A stretch of 64,000 nucleotides of DNA from QHXW01 sp035297145 (GTDB lineage: Bacteria > Acidobacteriota > Terriglobia > Bryobacterales > Bryobacteraceae), in assembly GCA_035297145.1 (NCBI GenBank), contig DATGZN010000001.1, forward strand, positions 1 to 64,000, given 5' to 3'. Shown here piece by piece: positions 43,514 to 52,724 of the stretch. The translations under genes and the position numbers were made by a program. Every line of letters starts with the position of its first letter. The stretch's first letter is position 1. The notes beneath the pieces were generated by a model. It was not told the DNA's origin, did no database searches, and worked only from the letters and a program-made list of their open reading frames with translations.

Positions 43514-44656
43514 GTGACTCGGCTCGCTTCGTTTCTACTATTGCTCACCCCGGCGGTCTGGGGCTTCGCTATCGAAGAAAACCCGCCCACGCTTGCCATC
43601 GGTGCTGCCGCGCCCGATTACGCTCTGCCTGCTGTCGACGGTAAAACTTATCACCTGGCCGATTTCGCCGGCAGCAAGGTCCTCGCCATCGTCTTCACGT
43701 GCGATCATTGCCCCACCGCCCAACTCTACGAGGACCGCATCAAGAAGCTGGCCACCGATTATCGCGATCGTGGCGTCGCCGTTGTGGCCATCCAGCCCAA
43801 CGATCCGAAATCCGTTCGGCTCGACGAAATGGGCTACACCGACCTTTCCGATTCGTTCGACGAGATGAAGATTCGCGCAAAGGACAGCCACTTCGATTTT
43901 CCCTATCTTTACGACGGTGAGACGCAGGCGACGGCGCGCAAGTACGGCCCCACAGCCACCCCGCACATTTTTGTCTTCGATCAAGAGCGCAAGCTGCGCT
44001 ATCAAGGCCGCGTGGACGACAGCTCGCGCGTGGCCCTGGTCAAGCGGCAGGACGCCCGGAACGCGATCGAAGCCCTTCTGGCAGGCAAGCCCGTTGCCGT
44101 CCAGAAAACTCCGACCTTCGGCTGTTCCATCAAGTGGGCGTCGAAAGAAGAGGGCCGCGCGGCCGAAATGGCCGACATCGAAAAAGAGCCCGTGAAGCTT
44201 GACCTCATCGACGCCGCCGGATTGAAAGCGCTGCGCAAGAGCGCTCCAGGAAAAGTACTGCTGGTGGATTTTTGGGCCACCTGGTGCGGCCCGTGCGTCA
44301 AGCAGTTTTCAGAATTCGAAACCATGTTTCGTATGTACCGGCACCGGCCATTCCAACTGGTGACCGTTGCCACGAATTATCCAGACGAGAAAAAGGGCGT
44401 GATGGCCGAGTTGGAACGTCAGCACGCCTCTAGCAAGAACCTGCTGTTCGGTACCACGGATAACTATGGCCTCATGGCCGCGTTCGATCCCAGTTGGAAT
44501 GCGGGCGTACCGTACACCATGCTCATTCGCACAGACGGAACGGCCGTCTTCCAGCATCAAGGACCGATCGATCCTATCGAGCTGCGCCGCCTGATTCTGG
44601 CCAATATTCCCGATGATGATTACATCGGCATCAAGGCGCACTGGACCAAGCACTAG
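43514..44656 (+). CDS. exported protein with two thioredoxin-like domains (CDHC and CGPC)
   Basis: 380 residues from a GTG at 43514 with GGAGGAG eight bases upstream; a longer frame to 43427 crosses the dispersed repeat. Signal peptide TRLASFLLLLTPAVWGFA. Domain 1 (about 30-190) is AhpC/TSA-like with FTCDHCPTAQL (C63, C66) and KYGPTATPHIFVFDQERKLR. Domain 2 (about 230-370) is a TlpA/DsbE-type fold, LLVDFWATWCGPCVKQFSEF (C258, C261). It likely acts as a periplasmic thiol reductant or resolves disulfides. The pairing of a CxxC peroxiredoxin-like domain with a TlpA domain on one chain is notable. Confidence 0.82.
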   Translation: MTRLASFLLLLTPAVWGFAIEENPPTLAIGAAAPDYALPAVDGKTYHLADFAGSKVLAIVFTCDHCPTAQLYEDRIKKLATDYRDRGVAVVAIQPNDPKSVRLDEMGYTDLSDSFDEMKIRAKDSHFDFPYLYDGETQATARKYGPTATPHIFVFDQERKLRYQGRVDDSSRVALVKRQDARNAIEALLAGKPVAVQKTPTFGCSIKWASKEEGRAAEMADIEKEPVKLDLIDAAGLKALRKSAPGKVLLVDFWATWCGPCVKQFSEFETMFRMYRHRPFQLVTVATNYPDEKKGVMAELERQHASSKNLLFGTTDNYGLMAAFDPSWNAGVPYTMLIRTDGTAVFQHQGPIDPIELRRLILANIPDDDYIGIKAHWTKH

Positions 44657-44671
44657 CCGCCAGCGATTCCT

Positions 44672-45760
44672 GTGCCAGACAAGCCGCACTTGTTCACCCC
44701 GCTCACGATTCGCGGTGTTACATTTCGTAACCGCATCACTGTCTCGCCGATGTGCCAGTACTCGAGCCATGACGGGTTCGCCAATGACTGGCACCTGGTG
44801 CACCTGGGAAGCCGCGCCGCCGGTGGTGCCGCGCTGGTCTTCACCGAAGCCACCGCGGTCGAAGCGCGCGGCCGCATCAGCCCCAGTGATCTCGGCATCT
44901 GGAAAGGCGACCACATCGGAAATCTTTCGCGCATCGTTGCGTTCGTGAAGCAACAGGGCGCGGTTCCCGGGATGCAGATCGCACACGCTGGCCGCAAAGC
45001 GAGCGTCCGCGTGCCGTGGGAAGGCGGTGCGCCCATCCCGCCAGATCAAGGCGGCTGGCAAACCGTTGCTCCGAGTGCGATTCCTTTCCGTCCCGGCGAT
45101 CCCGCGCCCGCTGAGCTGAGCCGCGCCGAGATCGCCAATATCGTGGATGCTTTCGCCGCCGCCACCCGCCGGGCCCGTACAGCCGGCTTCGAGGTACTTG
45201 AAATCCACGGCGCGCACGGATATCTCATCAACGAATTCCTCTCACCGCTTTCGAATCATCGCACCGACGATTACGGCGGTTCATTCGAAAACCGCATCCG
45301 CTTTGCCCTCGAAATTGCGGAAGCCGTGCGGCGTAACTGGCCTGACGATCTGCCGCTGTTCATGCGCATCTCCGCGACTGATTGGACCGAGGGCGGATGG
45401 ACCCTCGATGACTCCGTGGCGCTCGCCTCGCGTGTCCGCGATCACGGAGTCGACCTGATCGACTGCTCCTCAGGCGGAAATGTTGTCGATGCGAAGATCC
45501 AGCTCGGCCCGGGCTACCAGGTGCCGTTTGCCGAACGAATCCGGCGGGAAGCCCGGATTCTCACCGGCGCCGTGGGAATGATTACCGACGCGCGCCAGGC
45601 GGAGGAAATTCTCCAAACCGGCGGCGCGGATCTCGTCCTGATGGCTCGCGAATTCTTGCGCAACCCCTACTGGCCGCTCCACGCCGCCGCGATTCTCGGT
45701 GCCGAGGCGGCCGTACCCGTCCAGTACACCCGCGCTTTTCCGCAACCGAAGCCGCGCTGA
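44672..45760 (+). CDS. NADH:flavin oxidoreductase, Old Yellow Enzyme (YqjM-like)
   Basis: 362 residues starting at a GTG 15 bases after the thioredoxin gene. It is an FMN-binding TIM barrel of the thermophilic-like/YqjM class: LFTPLTIRGVTFRNRITVSP then MCQYSSHDG with the redox-tuning cysteine C28, FTEATAVEARGRIS, GMQIAHAGRKAS, the substrate-binding pair H179/H182 in EIHGAHGYLINEFLSPLSNH, and DDYGGSFENR. Cytoplasmic; reduces alpha,beta-unsaturated carbonyls using NAD(P)H. All family residues are intact. Confidence 0.92.
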   Translation: MPDKPHLFTPLTIRGVTFRNRITVSPMCQYSSHDGFANDWHLVHLGSRAAGGAALVFTEATAVEARGRISPSDLGIWKGDHIGNLSRIVAFVKQQGAVPGMQIAHAGRKASVRVPWEGGAPIPPDQGGWQTVAPSAIPFRPGDPAPAELSRAEIANIVDAFAAATRRARTAGFEVLEIHGAHGYLINEFLSPLSNHRTDDYGGSFENRIRFALEIAEAVRRNWPDDLPLFMRISATDWTEGGWTLDDSVALASRVRDHGVDLIDCSSGGNVVDAKIQLGPGYQVPFAERIRREARILTGAVGMITDARQAEEILQTGGADLVLMAREFLRNPYWPLHAAAILGAEAAVPVQYTRAFPQPKPR

Positions 45761-45805
45761 CGACGGTCCAGGAGTTATCCAGATACAATTGGTGGGGCTA
45801 CCGTC

Positions 45806-46768
45806 ATGAACACAAGACGCAGTTTTCTATTTGCTACCGCCGGCGTTCTTACCACCATGGCGAAAGCCGCGCGCCTATCTTCCAAAGAACGCGTCGACCG
45901 CGCACTCAATGGCAACCGAGCGCCCGACCGGCCGCCGTTCAGCTTCTGGCATCACTTCGGTCTCGAGAAAGAAGGGCCAGAGAGCCACGCCCGCGCCACT
46001 ATCGCGTTCCACCGCCAGTTTCACACCGACCTCGTCAAGGTGATGAGTGACTTCCCGTATCCCAAGCCCACAGGCAAATGGTTCGCGCTTACGGTGCAAG
46101 AGAATCCGTTCGCTCCTCAAATTCGCGCGCTCGAATTGATTCGCGACGGCGTCGGCGGCGAGGCTTACTTTGTCGAGACGATTTTCAATCCCTGGAATGT
46201 GGCGGAGAAGCTGTCCTCACCCGAAGAAGTCCAGCGCCTGAAGCAGGAAAACCCCAAAGCGCTGGCAGATACGCTTGAAGTGATTGCGCGCTCCGAGGCG
46301 AGTCACGCGCGCAAAGCTATCTCCGCTGGCGCCTCGGGCATCTTCCTCGCCATCGCCAATGCGCAGCCGGAGTTTCTGAGTGAAGACGACTACACCAAGT
46401 GGAGTGAACCCTACGACCGCATAGTCCTGGACGCCGTGAAAGACGCGCCGCTGAACATCCTGCATCTCCACGGCGATCACGTTTATCTGAATCACTTCAC
46501 CAGGCCGTGGCCGGCTCGAGCAGTCAACTACTCAGTGCACGGCACCGGCGTGCCCTTTCTCGAATTGCGCAAGAGCTACAAAGGAACGCTAGCGGGCGGC
46601 CTGGATGAGAAGAACTTTCGCACACTCGACGACAACGAGCTCAAAGCCGAATGGCGCCGCGCGCAACAGCAGGCGGGCACGCGATTCATTCTGACACCGG
46701 GATGTTCGGTGCCCAACGATTCCACCGACGCCGAACTCAACCGCCTGGTGACGGTGCTCGGCGCCTGA
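45806..46768 (+). CDS. uroporphyrinogen decarboxylase (URO-D)-family protein, Tat-like signal
   Basis: 320 residues, starting NTRRSFLFATAGVLTTMAKA, a twin-arginine-like export signal. The URO-D TIM barrel is visible in SKERVDRALNGNRAPDRPPF, FHTDLVKVMSDFPYP, ARKAISAGASGIFLAIANAQ and NILHLHGDHVYLNHFTRPWP; the C-terminus has RFILTPGCSVPNDSTDAEL. True HemE is cytoplasmic, so this exported member probably belongs to the MtaA/methyltransferase-like branch or another uncharacterised group. Its stop is directly adjacent to the convergent permease stop. Confidence 0.82.
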   Translation: MNTRRSFLFATAGVLTTMAKAARLSSKERVDRALNGNRAPDRPPFSFWHHFGLEKEGPESHARATIAFHRQFHTDLVKVMSDFPYPKPTGKWFALTVQENPFAPQIRALELIRDGVGGEAYFVETIFNPWNVAEKLSSPEEVQRLKQENPKALADTLEVIARSEASHARKAISAGASGIFLAIANAQPEFLSEDDYTKWSEPYDRIVLDAVKDAPLNILHLHGDHVYLNHFTRPWPARAVNYSVHGTGVPFLELRKSYKGTLAGGLDEKNFRTLDDNELKAEWRRAQQQAGTRFILTPGCSVPNDSTDAELNRLVTVLGA

Positions 46769-49492
46769 TTATTCCGTGCGCAACGCTTGCATGGGCTCAA
46801 TGGCGGCAGCGCGGCGGGCGGGCAGCAGTCCTGCGACCAAAGCGCACCCCGCTAACAAGACCACAGCGCCGCCAAGCGCCAGCGGATCGTAGCTTTTCAC
46901 GCCATATAGCTGGCTCGCCAGCAACCGGCCCACCGCCAGTTCAGCCGGGATGCCTATTGCCAGCCCGATAGCAATCAGCACGAGAGCATCGCGCAGCACC
47001 ATCGATAGCACTCGCCCGCGGGCCGCGCCCAGCGCCATGCGGATGCCGATCTCGCCAGTCCGCCGAGCCACCGAATACGCCGTCAGCCCGTACAACCCCA
47101 CGCAAGCCAGCAGCAGCGCCAACAGTCCGAATGCCGATGTCAGCCGCGCCATGGTCCGCTCCTGGTTGAAATTCAGGCTGACCAGATCCTCGAAGGTCAA
47201 GATGTCGACTACCGTGAGATTAGCTTCGGTCTCCGCGATGGTACGACGGATGAGAGGCGCGAGGGTCGCCGGCTTTCCGGGTGCGTACACCTCGATGAAG
47301 TTGATGTAGTTCGCGCGCGCCACCTCGGGCCACTCCTTTGCTGACGCTTGCATCAAGGGCAGATAAAAGAATGGCCAGGCCGGTTCATACGCGTTCATGT
47401 GCTTGGCATCTTGGACTACACCGACGATTTCATAAGCAAATTTGTTCTTTTCTTCGCCTTGGCCGAAGTGCCTGCCGATCGGATCTTCGTTCTTGAAGTA
47501 CTTGCGGACAAACGTCTCGTTCACCACTGCCACAGCACGCGACGCTGGCGTATCGCGCTCGTCGAGCAGACGTCCACGCACCAGGTGAACTCCGAGGGTC
47601 TGGAAATAGTGGGGACTCACCGTGACCCAGGACGAATAATCCCGGTCCTCTTCGCGGGCAGCAAACGGGCGGCCCTCAACAGCAATCGAGTTCTCCCAGT
47701 TGTTCCCGGTCATGGGAGCATAAAGTGACAAGGCAGCGCTCCGCACGCCGGGGATCTGTTCCAGACGTTCGCGCAGCTGCTGGTAAATCGTTGTGATCCT
47801 CGACTGTGCGTAACCGGTGAAGGCCGGGCTGACCGCTACAATTAATCGGCCGTCCGTTTCAAAGCCAAACTTCTGATGCTCGACATTGCGCAGGCTCTGG
47901 GTGAGCACGCCCGCGCCACTGAGCAGCACCAGAGACAACGCAGCTTGCAGCACCACCAGACATTTCTGCGGAAGCGTGGCGTGTGCTCCAGTAGAGCGAT
48001 TACCGCCGCGTAGATCATTCAGCGGATCGGCGTGGGAAGAGATCCAGGCGGGTAGAGAGCCGAACACGATGCCGGTCACAAGCGACAGCAAAAATGCGAA
48101 ACCGAGCACAGGCCAGGACGGGGCGGAGTCGATAGGCACGTATTTGGCACCGTGAAACGCCAGCAGCAGAATCGCGCGGGTTCCGGCGAACGCCACGGCA
48201 AGGCCGGCCACGCCTCCAACTAGCGCCAGCAGCACACTCTCCGTCAAGCTCTGCAGGATGAGCCGCCTGCGCGGAGCGCCGAGAGCTACACGGATGGCGT
48301 TTTGCACGCGGCTCGCGGCTCTACGCGCAAGCAGCATCGTGGCGAGGTTGGCCGCGGCGATCAGCAATACCAGGCCGGAAGCCATCATCAGCATCTTCAG
48401 TGTGTTCGACCCTTCTCGCTGCATGCTAGCAATCCCTCTGCCGCCGGCCGTTAGACGTATGCGCTGCTTCGCGATGGTTTCTTTCTGCACCTGGGTGAGC
48501 TGAGAGCCGGCTTGCGTCGTCAACCACTGCTTCAACTCCACTTCCAGCTCCGATTGCACCGCCGCCGGCTTGGCGCCGGGCCTCAGACGGCCGATGAGGT
48601 ACAGCCAGTGGCTGTCCGATTTGAGCAGAGAATTTTGGCCGCGCATCAGCGGCTCGACGGCAAGGGGAATCCAGAAATCCGGAGGATCCTGGCGCAGCGT
48701 GTCGCCAAAGAACCCCGGAGGCGCGATGCCCACCACCGTCACGGGCGTGCCGTCGATGACAAACGTAGAACCGATGACCGCGGGGTCCAAGGCGTGGTGC
48801 TGTTGCCAGGTGCTGTAGCTCATCACGGCGACCGGAGGCGCCCCTGGCTTATCGTCCGCACGTCGAAGCGCGCGGCCCGCATAAGCTGCGACTCCGAACA
48901 TCGTGAAATAGTCCCCAGAGACGCACTGGCCGGCAAACGGCTGCGACATCGCCTGCCCCCCGCTGCGGCGCACACTAACCACGTCGAGACCCGCCGAAAA
49001 CGCCGCTATCTCGGCGAACTCCGGAGTGTGATCGCGAAGCTGCCGATAGAGCGCGTAAGAAAAGATGCTGTGACTGCCCTGATATCCCCCGATCACGCAG
49101 CAGTTGCCGCCATCCCCGATCCTGTAAAGCGACTTTGGATCGGCCACTGGCAGCGATTTCAGCATCACGGCGTGCACCAGTGTGAAGACTGCGGTGTTCG
49201 CGCCAATGCCGAGTGCCAGGGTGAGAGCGCAGACCAGCGTGAAGCCTTTGTTTTTGCGCAACTGGCGCATGGCGTAACGGACGTCTTGCCGTAGGTGGTC
49301 CAGCCACATCCAGCCGTTGGCTTCGTAAAATCGCTCCTCAATGTTCATGATGTTCCCCACAATACGGTGCGCCGCGGCATGCGCATCTTCTTCACTGAGG
49401 CCTTCGCCGCGCAGCCGGTCGGCCTCCAGCTCCAGGTGGGCTTGCAATTCCTCGGAAAACTCGCCCTGCGTCCGCTTGCGCCGCCAGAACAT
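46769..49492 (-). CDS. MacB/FtsX-type orphan permease, copy 2
   Basis: 907 residues from the ATG at 49492 (MFWRRKRTQGEFSEELQAHL). Soluble N-terminus with DIR/antimicrobial-type helical region, then GFTLVCALTLALGIGANTAV, a MacB core domain, FtsX domain (VLLIAAANLATMLLARRAAS), a second core and a final FtsX domain ending AGLLPARRAAAIEPMQALRT. It is a close paralog of the 49931-52657 permease along its whole length (for example both contain YEANGWMWLDHL and NCCVIGGYQ), so they arose by tandem duplication. Directly downstream of its PadR gene. Confidence 0.92.
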   Translation of the reverse strand: MFWRRKRTQGEFSEELQAHLELEADRLRGEGLSEEDAHAAAHRIVGNIMNIEERFYEANGWMWLDHLRQDVRYAMRQLRKNKGFTLVCALTLALGIGANTAVFTLVHAVMLKSLPVADPKSLYRIGDGGNCCVIGGYQGSHSIFSYALYRQLRDHTPEFAEIAAFSAGLDVVSVRRSGGQAMSQPFAGQCVSGDYFTMFGVAAYAGRALRRADDKPGAPPVAVMSYSTWQQHHALDPAVIGSTFVIDGTPVTVVGIAPPGFFGDTLRQDPPDFWIPLAVEPLMRGQNSLLKSDSHWLYLIGRLRPGAKPAAVQSELEVELKQWLTTQAGSQLTQVQKETIAKQRIRLTAGGRGIASMQREGSNTLKMLMMASGLVLLIAAANLATMLLARRAASRVQNAIRVALGAPRRRLILQSLTESVLLALVGGVAGLAVAFAGTRAILLLAFHGAKYVPIDSAPSWPVLGFAFLLSLVTGIVFGSLPAWISSHADPLNDLRGGNRSTGAHATLPQKCLVVLQAALSLVLLSGAGVLTQSLRNVEHQKFGFETDGRLIVAVSPAFTGYAQSRITTIYQQLRERLEQIPGVRSAALSLYAPMTGNNWENSIAVEGRPFAAREEDRDYSSWVTVSPHYFQTLGVHLVRGRLLDERDTPASRAVAVVNETFVRKYFKNEDPIGRHFGQGEEKNKFAYEIVGVVQDAKHMNAYEPAWPFFYLPLMQASAKEWPEVARANYINFIEVYAPGKPATLAPLIRRTIAETEANLTVVDILTFEDLVSLNFNQERTMARLTSAFGLLALLLACVGLYGLTAYSVARRTGEIGIRMALGAARGRVLSMVLRDALVLIAIGLAIGIPAELAVGRLLASQLYGVKSYDPLALGGAVVLLAGCALVAGLLPARRAAAIEPMQALRTE

Positions 49493-49494
49493 AG

Positions 49495-49851
49495 TCAACC
49501 CTCCATGGTTTCCGGTCCGAGCACACGCGCGATGGCCCCAGCCATCTTGCGCCACTGGCTGGTTTCTTGCGCCAATTGTTTGCGGCCGCTCTTAGTGAGG
49601 CTGTAAAAGCGCGCCTTGCGATTATTTGTGGAAATCCCCCACTTGGCCGAGATCCAGCCCTTGGTTTCAAGACGCTGCAATGCCGGATACAGCGCGCCGT
49701 GATCCACCAGCAGGACGTCCTCGGATTGGTCCTGGATGGCCCGCGCGATGCCTTGGCCGTGCTGGGGACCATATAACAAAGTGCGCAGAATCAGCAGGTC
49801 CAGAGTGCCCTGAAGTAGGGCAACACGGTCTTTTTCCTCTCGGGTTAGCAT
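49495..49851 (-). CDS. PadR family regulator of permease copy 2
   Basis: 118 residues, MLTREEKDRVALLQGTLDLL at the N-terminus. Winged helix with HGQGIARAIQDQSEDVLLVD, HGALYPALQRLETKGWISAK and LTKSGRKQLAQETSQW. The gene starts inside its operator and appears leaderless: the -10 element ends eight bases before the ATG and no Shine-Dalgarno is present. Two bases separate it from permease 2. Expected to repress its own operon. Confidence 0.92.
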   Translation of the reverse strand: MLTREEKDRVALLQGTLDLLILRTLLYGPQHGQGIARAIQDQSEDVLLVDHGALYPALQRLETKGWISAKWGISTNNRKARFYSLTKSGRKQLAQETSQWRKMAGAIARVLGPETMEG

Positions 49852-49889
49852 TTAACCCGAGTATGCGCCCGGCCCGCGCGGGATTGCAA
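49839..49889 (-). promoter_or_regulatory. leaderless promoter and operator of padR/permease 2
   Basis: Minus strand: TTGCAA (49889-49884), 18 bases, CATACT (49865-49860), eight bases, ATG (49851-49849). A perfect inverted repeat CTCGGGTTA (49839-49847) / TAACCCGAG (49853-49861) with a five-base spacer surrounds the ATG. An identical repeat is at 52712-52734. No ribosome-binding site precedes the ATG, so transcription likely starts at or one base before it. Confidence 0.65.
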
Positions 49890-49930
49890 TAATTGATTTG
49901 CTTTACTTCGCTAGAAACCGACGAGCCTGA

Positions 49931-52657
49931 TTACTCCGTCCGCAACGCCTGCATCGGCTCAATGGCGGCAGCGCGTCGCGCCGGCAGCAGTCCCGCGATC
50001 ACGGCGCACCCCGATAGCAAGACCACGGCGCCACCCAGCACCAGGGGATCGTGTCCCTTAATTCCATAGAGCTGGCTCGCCAGCAACCGGCCCACCGCCA
50101 GTTCAGCCGGGATGCCGATCGCCAATCCGATAGCAATCAGCACCAGCGCATCCCGCAGCACCATGGCCAACACCTGGCTCCGTGCGGCTCCCAACGCGAT
50201 TCGGATGCCGATTTCGCCCGTCCGTCGAGTCACCGAGTAAGTAGTCACGCCGTACAGCCCAATACAAGCCAGCAGCAGCGCCAGACCGCCGAAGGTGGAG
50301 GTAAGCCGCGCAATTGCCCGCTCGCCGTTAAAGCTCAGGCTGACCAGATCATCGTACGCCAGCATGTCGACCACCGTAAGATTGGGCTCAACCTGCCCGA
50401 TGGTGTTCCGCACCAGAGTCCCCAGGCCTGCCGCATTCCCGGCGGCGTGCACTTCGATATCACCGATGTAATTCTCGCCAGACCGGTCCGGCCATTCCTT
50501 GGCCGAAACCTGCATCAGCGGCAAGTAGAACATGGGCTCGGCCGGCTCGGATGGATCGCGCCACTTCGCGTCCTCGACGACGCCCTCAATCTCATAGTCG
50601 AGACTGTGTTTGGGATCTCCCTGACCGAAATGCCGGCCTAACGGATTCTCATTGTTGAAGTACTTCTTGGCAAACGTCTCACTGATCACCGCCACGTGAC
50701 GGGACGCCGGCGTATCGCGTTCGTCAATCCAGCGCCCGCGCATCAGGCGTATGCCGAGCGTCTCGAAGTAGTGCGGACCCACGCGGTCCCACGAGGAACT
50801 ATCCCGGTCATCAAAGCGGGCAGCAAACGGGCGGCCTTCGAAAGCGATCGCATTCCCCCAGTTGTTCCCTGTCAGTGGAGCATACCCGGAAAGACTGGCG
50901 CTCTGGACGCCGGGGATCTGCTCCAGGCGTTCCTGAAGATCACGATATACTGCCGCGATTTTCTCTTGCGAGTAGCTCGTGAAAGCAGGGGATACCCTCA
51001 CGATCCAGCGGTCTTTCGCCGCGAACCCGAAGCGCTGATGCTCCAGGTTGCGCAGACTTGCGGACAACAGGCCTGCGCCGCCCAACAAGACCAAAGACAG
51101 CATGGCCTGCACTACAACCAGAGACCTTTGCGGAAACGTGGCGTGCGCGCCCGTTGTGCGGTTGCCGCCGCGCAGGGCATCCACCGGATCTGCATGGGAT
51201 AAGATCCAAGCGGGTAGAAGCCCGAACAGCGTGCCGGTCACCAAAGACAGCAGAAACGCGAACCCGAGCACGGGCCAGGAAGGAGCGGCATCGATCGGCA
51301 CGTACTTCGCGCCGTGAAACACCAGCAACAGGATGGCGCGCGTTCCCGCGAACGCAACTGCCAGCCCGGCCACACCACCAACGAGCGCCAGTAGTACGCT
51401 TTCCGTCAGGCTTTGAGCGATGAGCCGCCGTCGTGGGGCGCCAAGCGCGACCCGCACCGCGTTCTGGACGCGGCTGGTCGCTCTCCGGCCGAGCAGCATC
51501 GTCGCCAGATTCGCGCAAGCGATCAGCAGCACGAGGCCAGAGGCCACTAGAAGCAAACGGAGGTTGTCCCCCGCATCCTGCTGCATGTGCGCAATACCTC
51601 CGCCGCCGGGCGTTAAACGAATGTGCTCCCTGGCGATGGACTTCATGTCTTCCGCGCTGAGTTTCGACCCACCCTGAGCCAGCAGCCACTGCTTCAGCTC
51701 CACGTTGAGCTCCGATTCCAGCGCCGCAGGCTGCGCGCCAGGCTTGATCCGGCCGATGATGTACAGCCAGTGGGCGCCCGCATTCTTCAATATCGAGTTC
51801 TGGCCGCGCATCGCAGGCTCAACCACGAGCGGAATCCAAAAATCAGGAGGATCCTCCCGCAGCGTATCTCCGAAGAACCCGGGAGGCGCAACGCCCACAA
51901 CCGTAATCGGTGTGCCGTCGATCACAAAAACGGAACCGATCACCGCCGGATCCAAAGCATGGTGCTGCTGCCACGCACGGTAGCTCATAACGGCGACCGG
52001 CGGCGCGCCGGCCACATCGTCCGTAGGCTGAATCGCGCGGCCAGCATAAGCGGGAACTCCGAACATCGTGAAGTAGTTGCCCGAAACCAACTGGCCCACA
52101 AACGGCTCTGCAACGGCGGAGGCGCCGCCCCGGCGTACACTGATTTCGCCAGGGCGCGCCTGGAACGCCGCCATCTCAGCAAATGCGGGTGTGTGATCGC
52201 GAAGCTGCTGGTAGAGCGAGTAAGAGAAGATGCTGTGATTATGTTGATACCCGCCTATCACGCAGCAATTCTCACCATCGCCCACGCTAAAAAGCGTCTT
52301 GGGGTCGCTCACCGGCAGCGACTTCAACATCACTGCGTGAACCAGCGTGAACACCGCCGTGTTCGCTCCGATGCCCAGCGCCAGGGTGAGAACGCATACC
52401 AGCGTGAATGCCTTGCTCTTGCGCAACTGGCGCACGGCGTAACGGATGTCCTGCCACAGGTGGTCCAGCCACATCCAGCCATTGGCTTCGTAAAATCGCT
52501 CTTCAATGTTCATGATGTTCCCCAGATTACGGCGCGCAGCGCGGCGCGCGTCCTCTTCACTTAAGCCCTCGCTGCGCAGACGGTCAACCTCCAGTTCCAC
52601 GTGCACGCGCAATTCTTCGGAAAAGTCGGAGTCAGTCCGTCGTCGTTTCCGAAACAT
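49931..52657 (-). CDS. MacB/FtsX-type orphan permease, copy 3
   Basis: 908 residues, N-terminus FRKRRRTDSDFSEELRVHVE. Same architecture as copy 2: helical soluble N-terminus, GFTLVCVLTLALGIGANTAV-type first helix (here AFTLVCVLTL), periplasmic core, FtsX (LVLLIACANLATMLLGRRAT), second core, FtsX with RRTGEIGIRIALGAARSQVL. Copies 2 and 3 share long identical peptide blocks; copy 1 is clearly more distant. It has no intact PadR gene of its own; the upstream region keeps only the start of one (52632-52724) with promoter and operator. It may therefore be regulated in trans by the PadR of copy 2. Confidence 0.92.
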   Translation of the reverse strand: MFRKRRRTDSDFSEELRVHVELEVDRLRSEGLSEEDARRAARRNLGNIMNIEERFYEANGWMWLDHLWQDIRYAVRQLRKSKAFTLVCVLTLALGIGANTAVFTLVHAVMLKSLPVSDPKTLFSVGDGENCCVIGGYQHNHSIFSYSLYQQLRDHTPAFAEMAAFQARPGEISVRRGGASAVAEPFVGQLVSGNYFTMFGVPAYAGRAIQPTDDVAGAPPVAVMSYRAWQQHHALDPAVIGSVFVIDGTPITVVGVAPPGFFGDTLREDPPDFWIPLVVEPAMRGQNSILKNAGAHWLYIIGRIKPGAQPAALESELNVELKQWLLAQGGSKLSAEDMKSIAREHIRLTPGGGGIAHMQQDAGDNLRLLLVASGLVLLIACANLATMLLGRRATSRVQNAVRVALGAPRRRLIAQSLTESVLLALVGGVAGLAVAFAGTRAILLLVFHGAKYVPIDAAPSWPVLGFAFLLSLVTGTLFGLLPAWILSHADPVDALRGGNRTTGAHATFPQRSLVVVQAMLSLVLLGGAGLLSASLRNLEHQRFGFAAKDRWIVRVSPAFTSYSQEKIAAVYRDLQERLEQIPGVQSASLSGYAPLTGNNWGNAIAFEGRPFAARFDDRDSSSWDRVGPHYFETLGIRLMRGRWIDERDTPASRHVAVISETFAKKYFNNENPLGRHFGQGDPKHSLDYEIEGVVEDAKWRDPSEPAEPMFYLPLMQVSAKEWPDRSGENYIGDIEVHAAGNAAGLGTLVRNTIGQVEPNLTVVDMLAYDDLVSLSFNGERAIARLTSTFGGLALLLACIGLYGVTTYSVTRRTGEIGIRIALGAARSQVLAMVLRDALVLIAIGLAIGIPAELAVGRLLASQLYGIKGHDPLVLGGAVVLLSGCAVIAGLLPARRAAAIEPMQALRTE

Positions 52658-52724
52658 TTCTACCCCTCTGTGGAAGTCGGTATGAAGCGGGGCCGTGCCG
52701 CAATTCTTCTACTCGGGTTAGCAT
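52632..52724 (-). pseudogene. remnant padR start, now a 30-codon leader of permease 3
   Basis: The frame opens at the ATG at 52724 with MLTRVEELRHGP and runs 30 codons into the permease start, overlapping it by 26 bases. Its first four residues, MLTR, and the surrounding DNA match the start of the 49495-49851 PadR gene, including the same operator; the winged-helix body is missing. The simplest reading is an internal deletion of a padR gene that left promoter, operator and first codons. Whether the leftover ORF is translated and couples to the permease is unknown. Confidence 0.5.
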
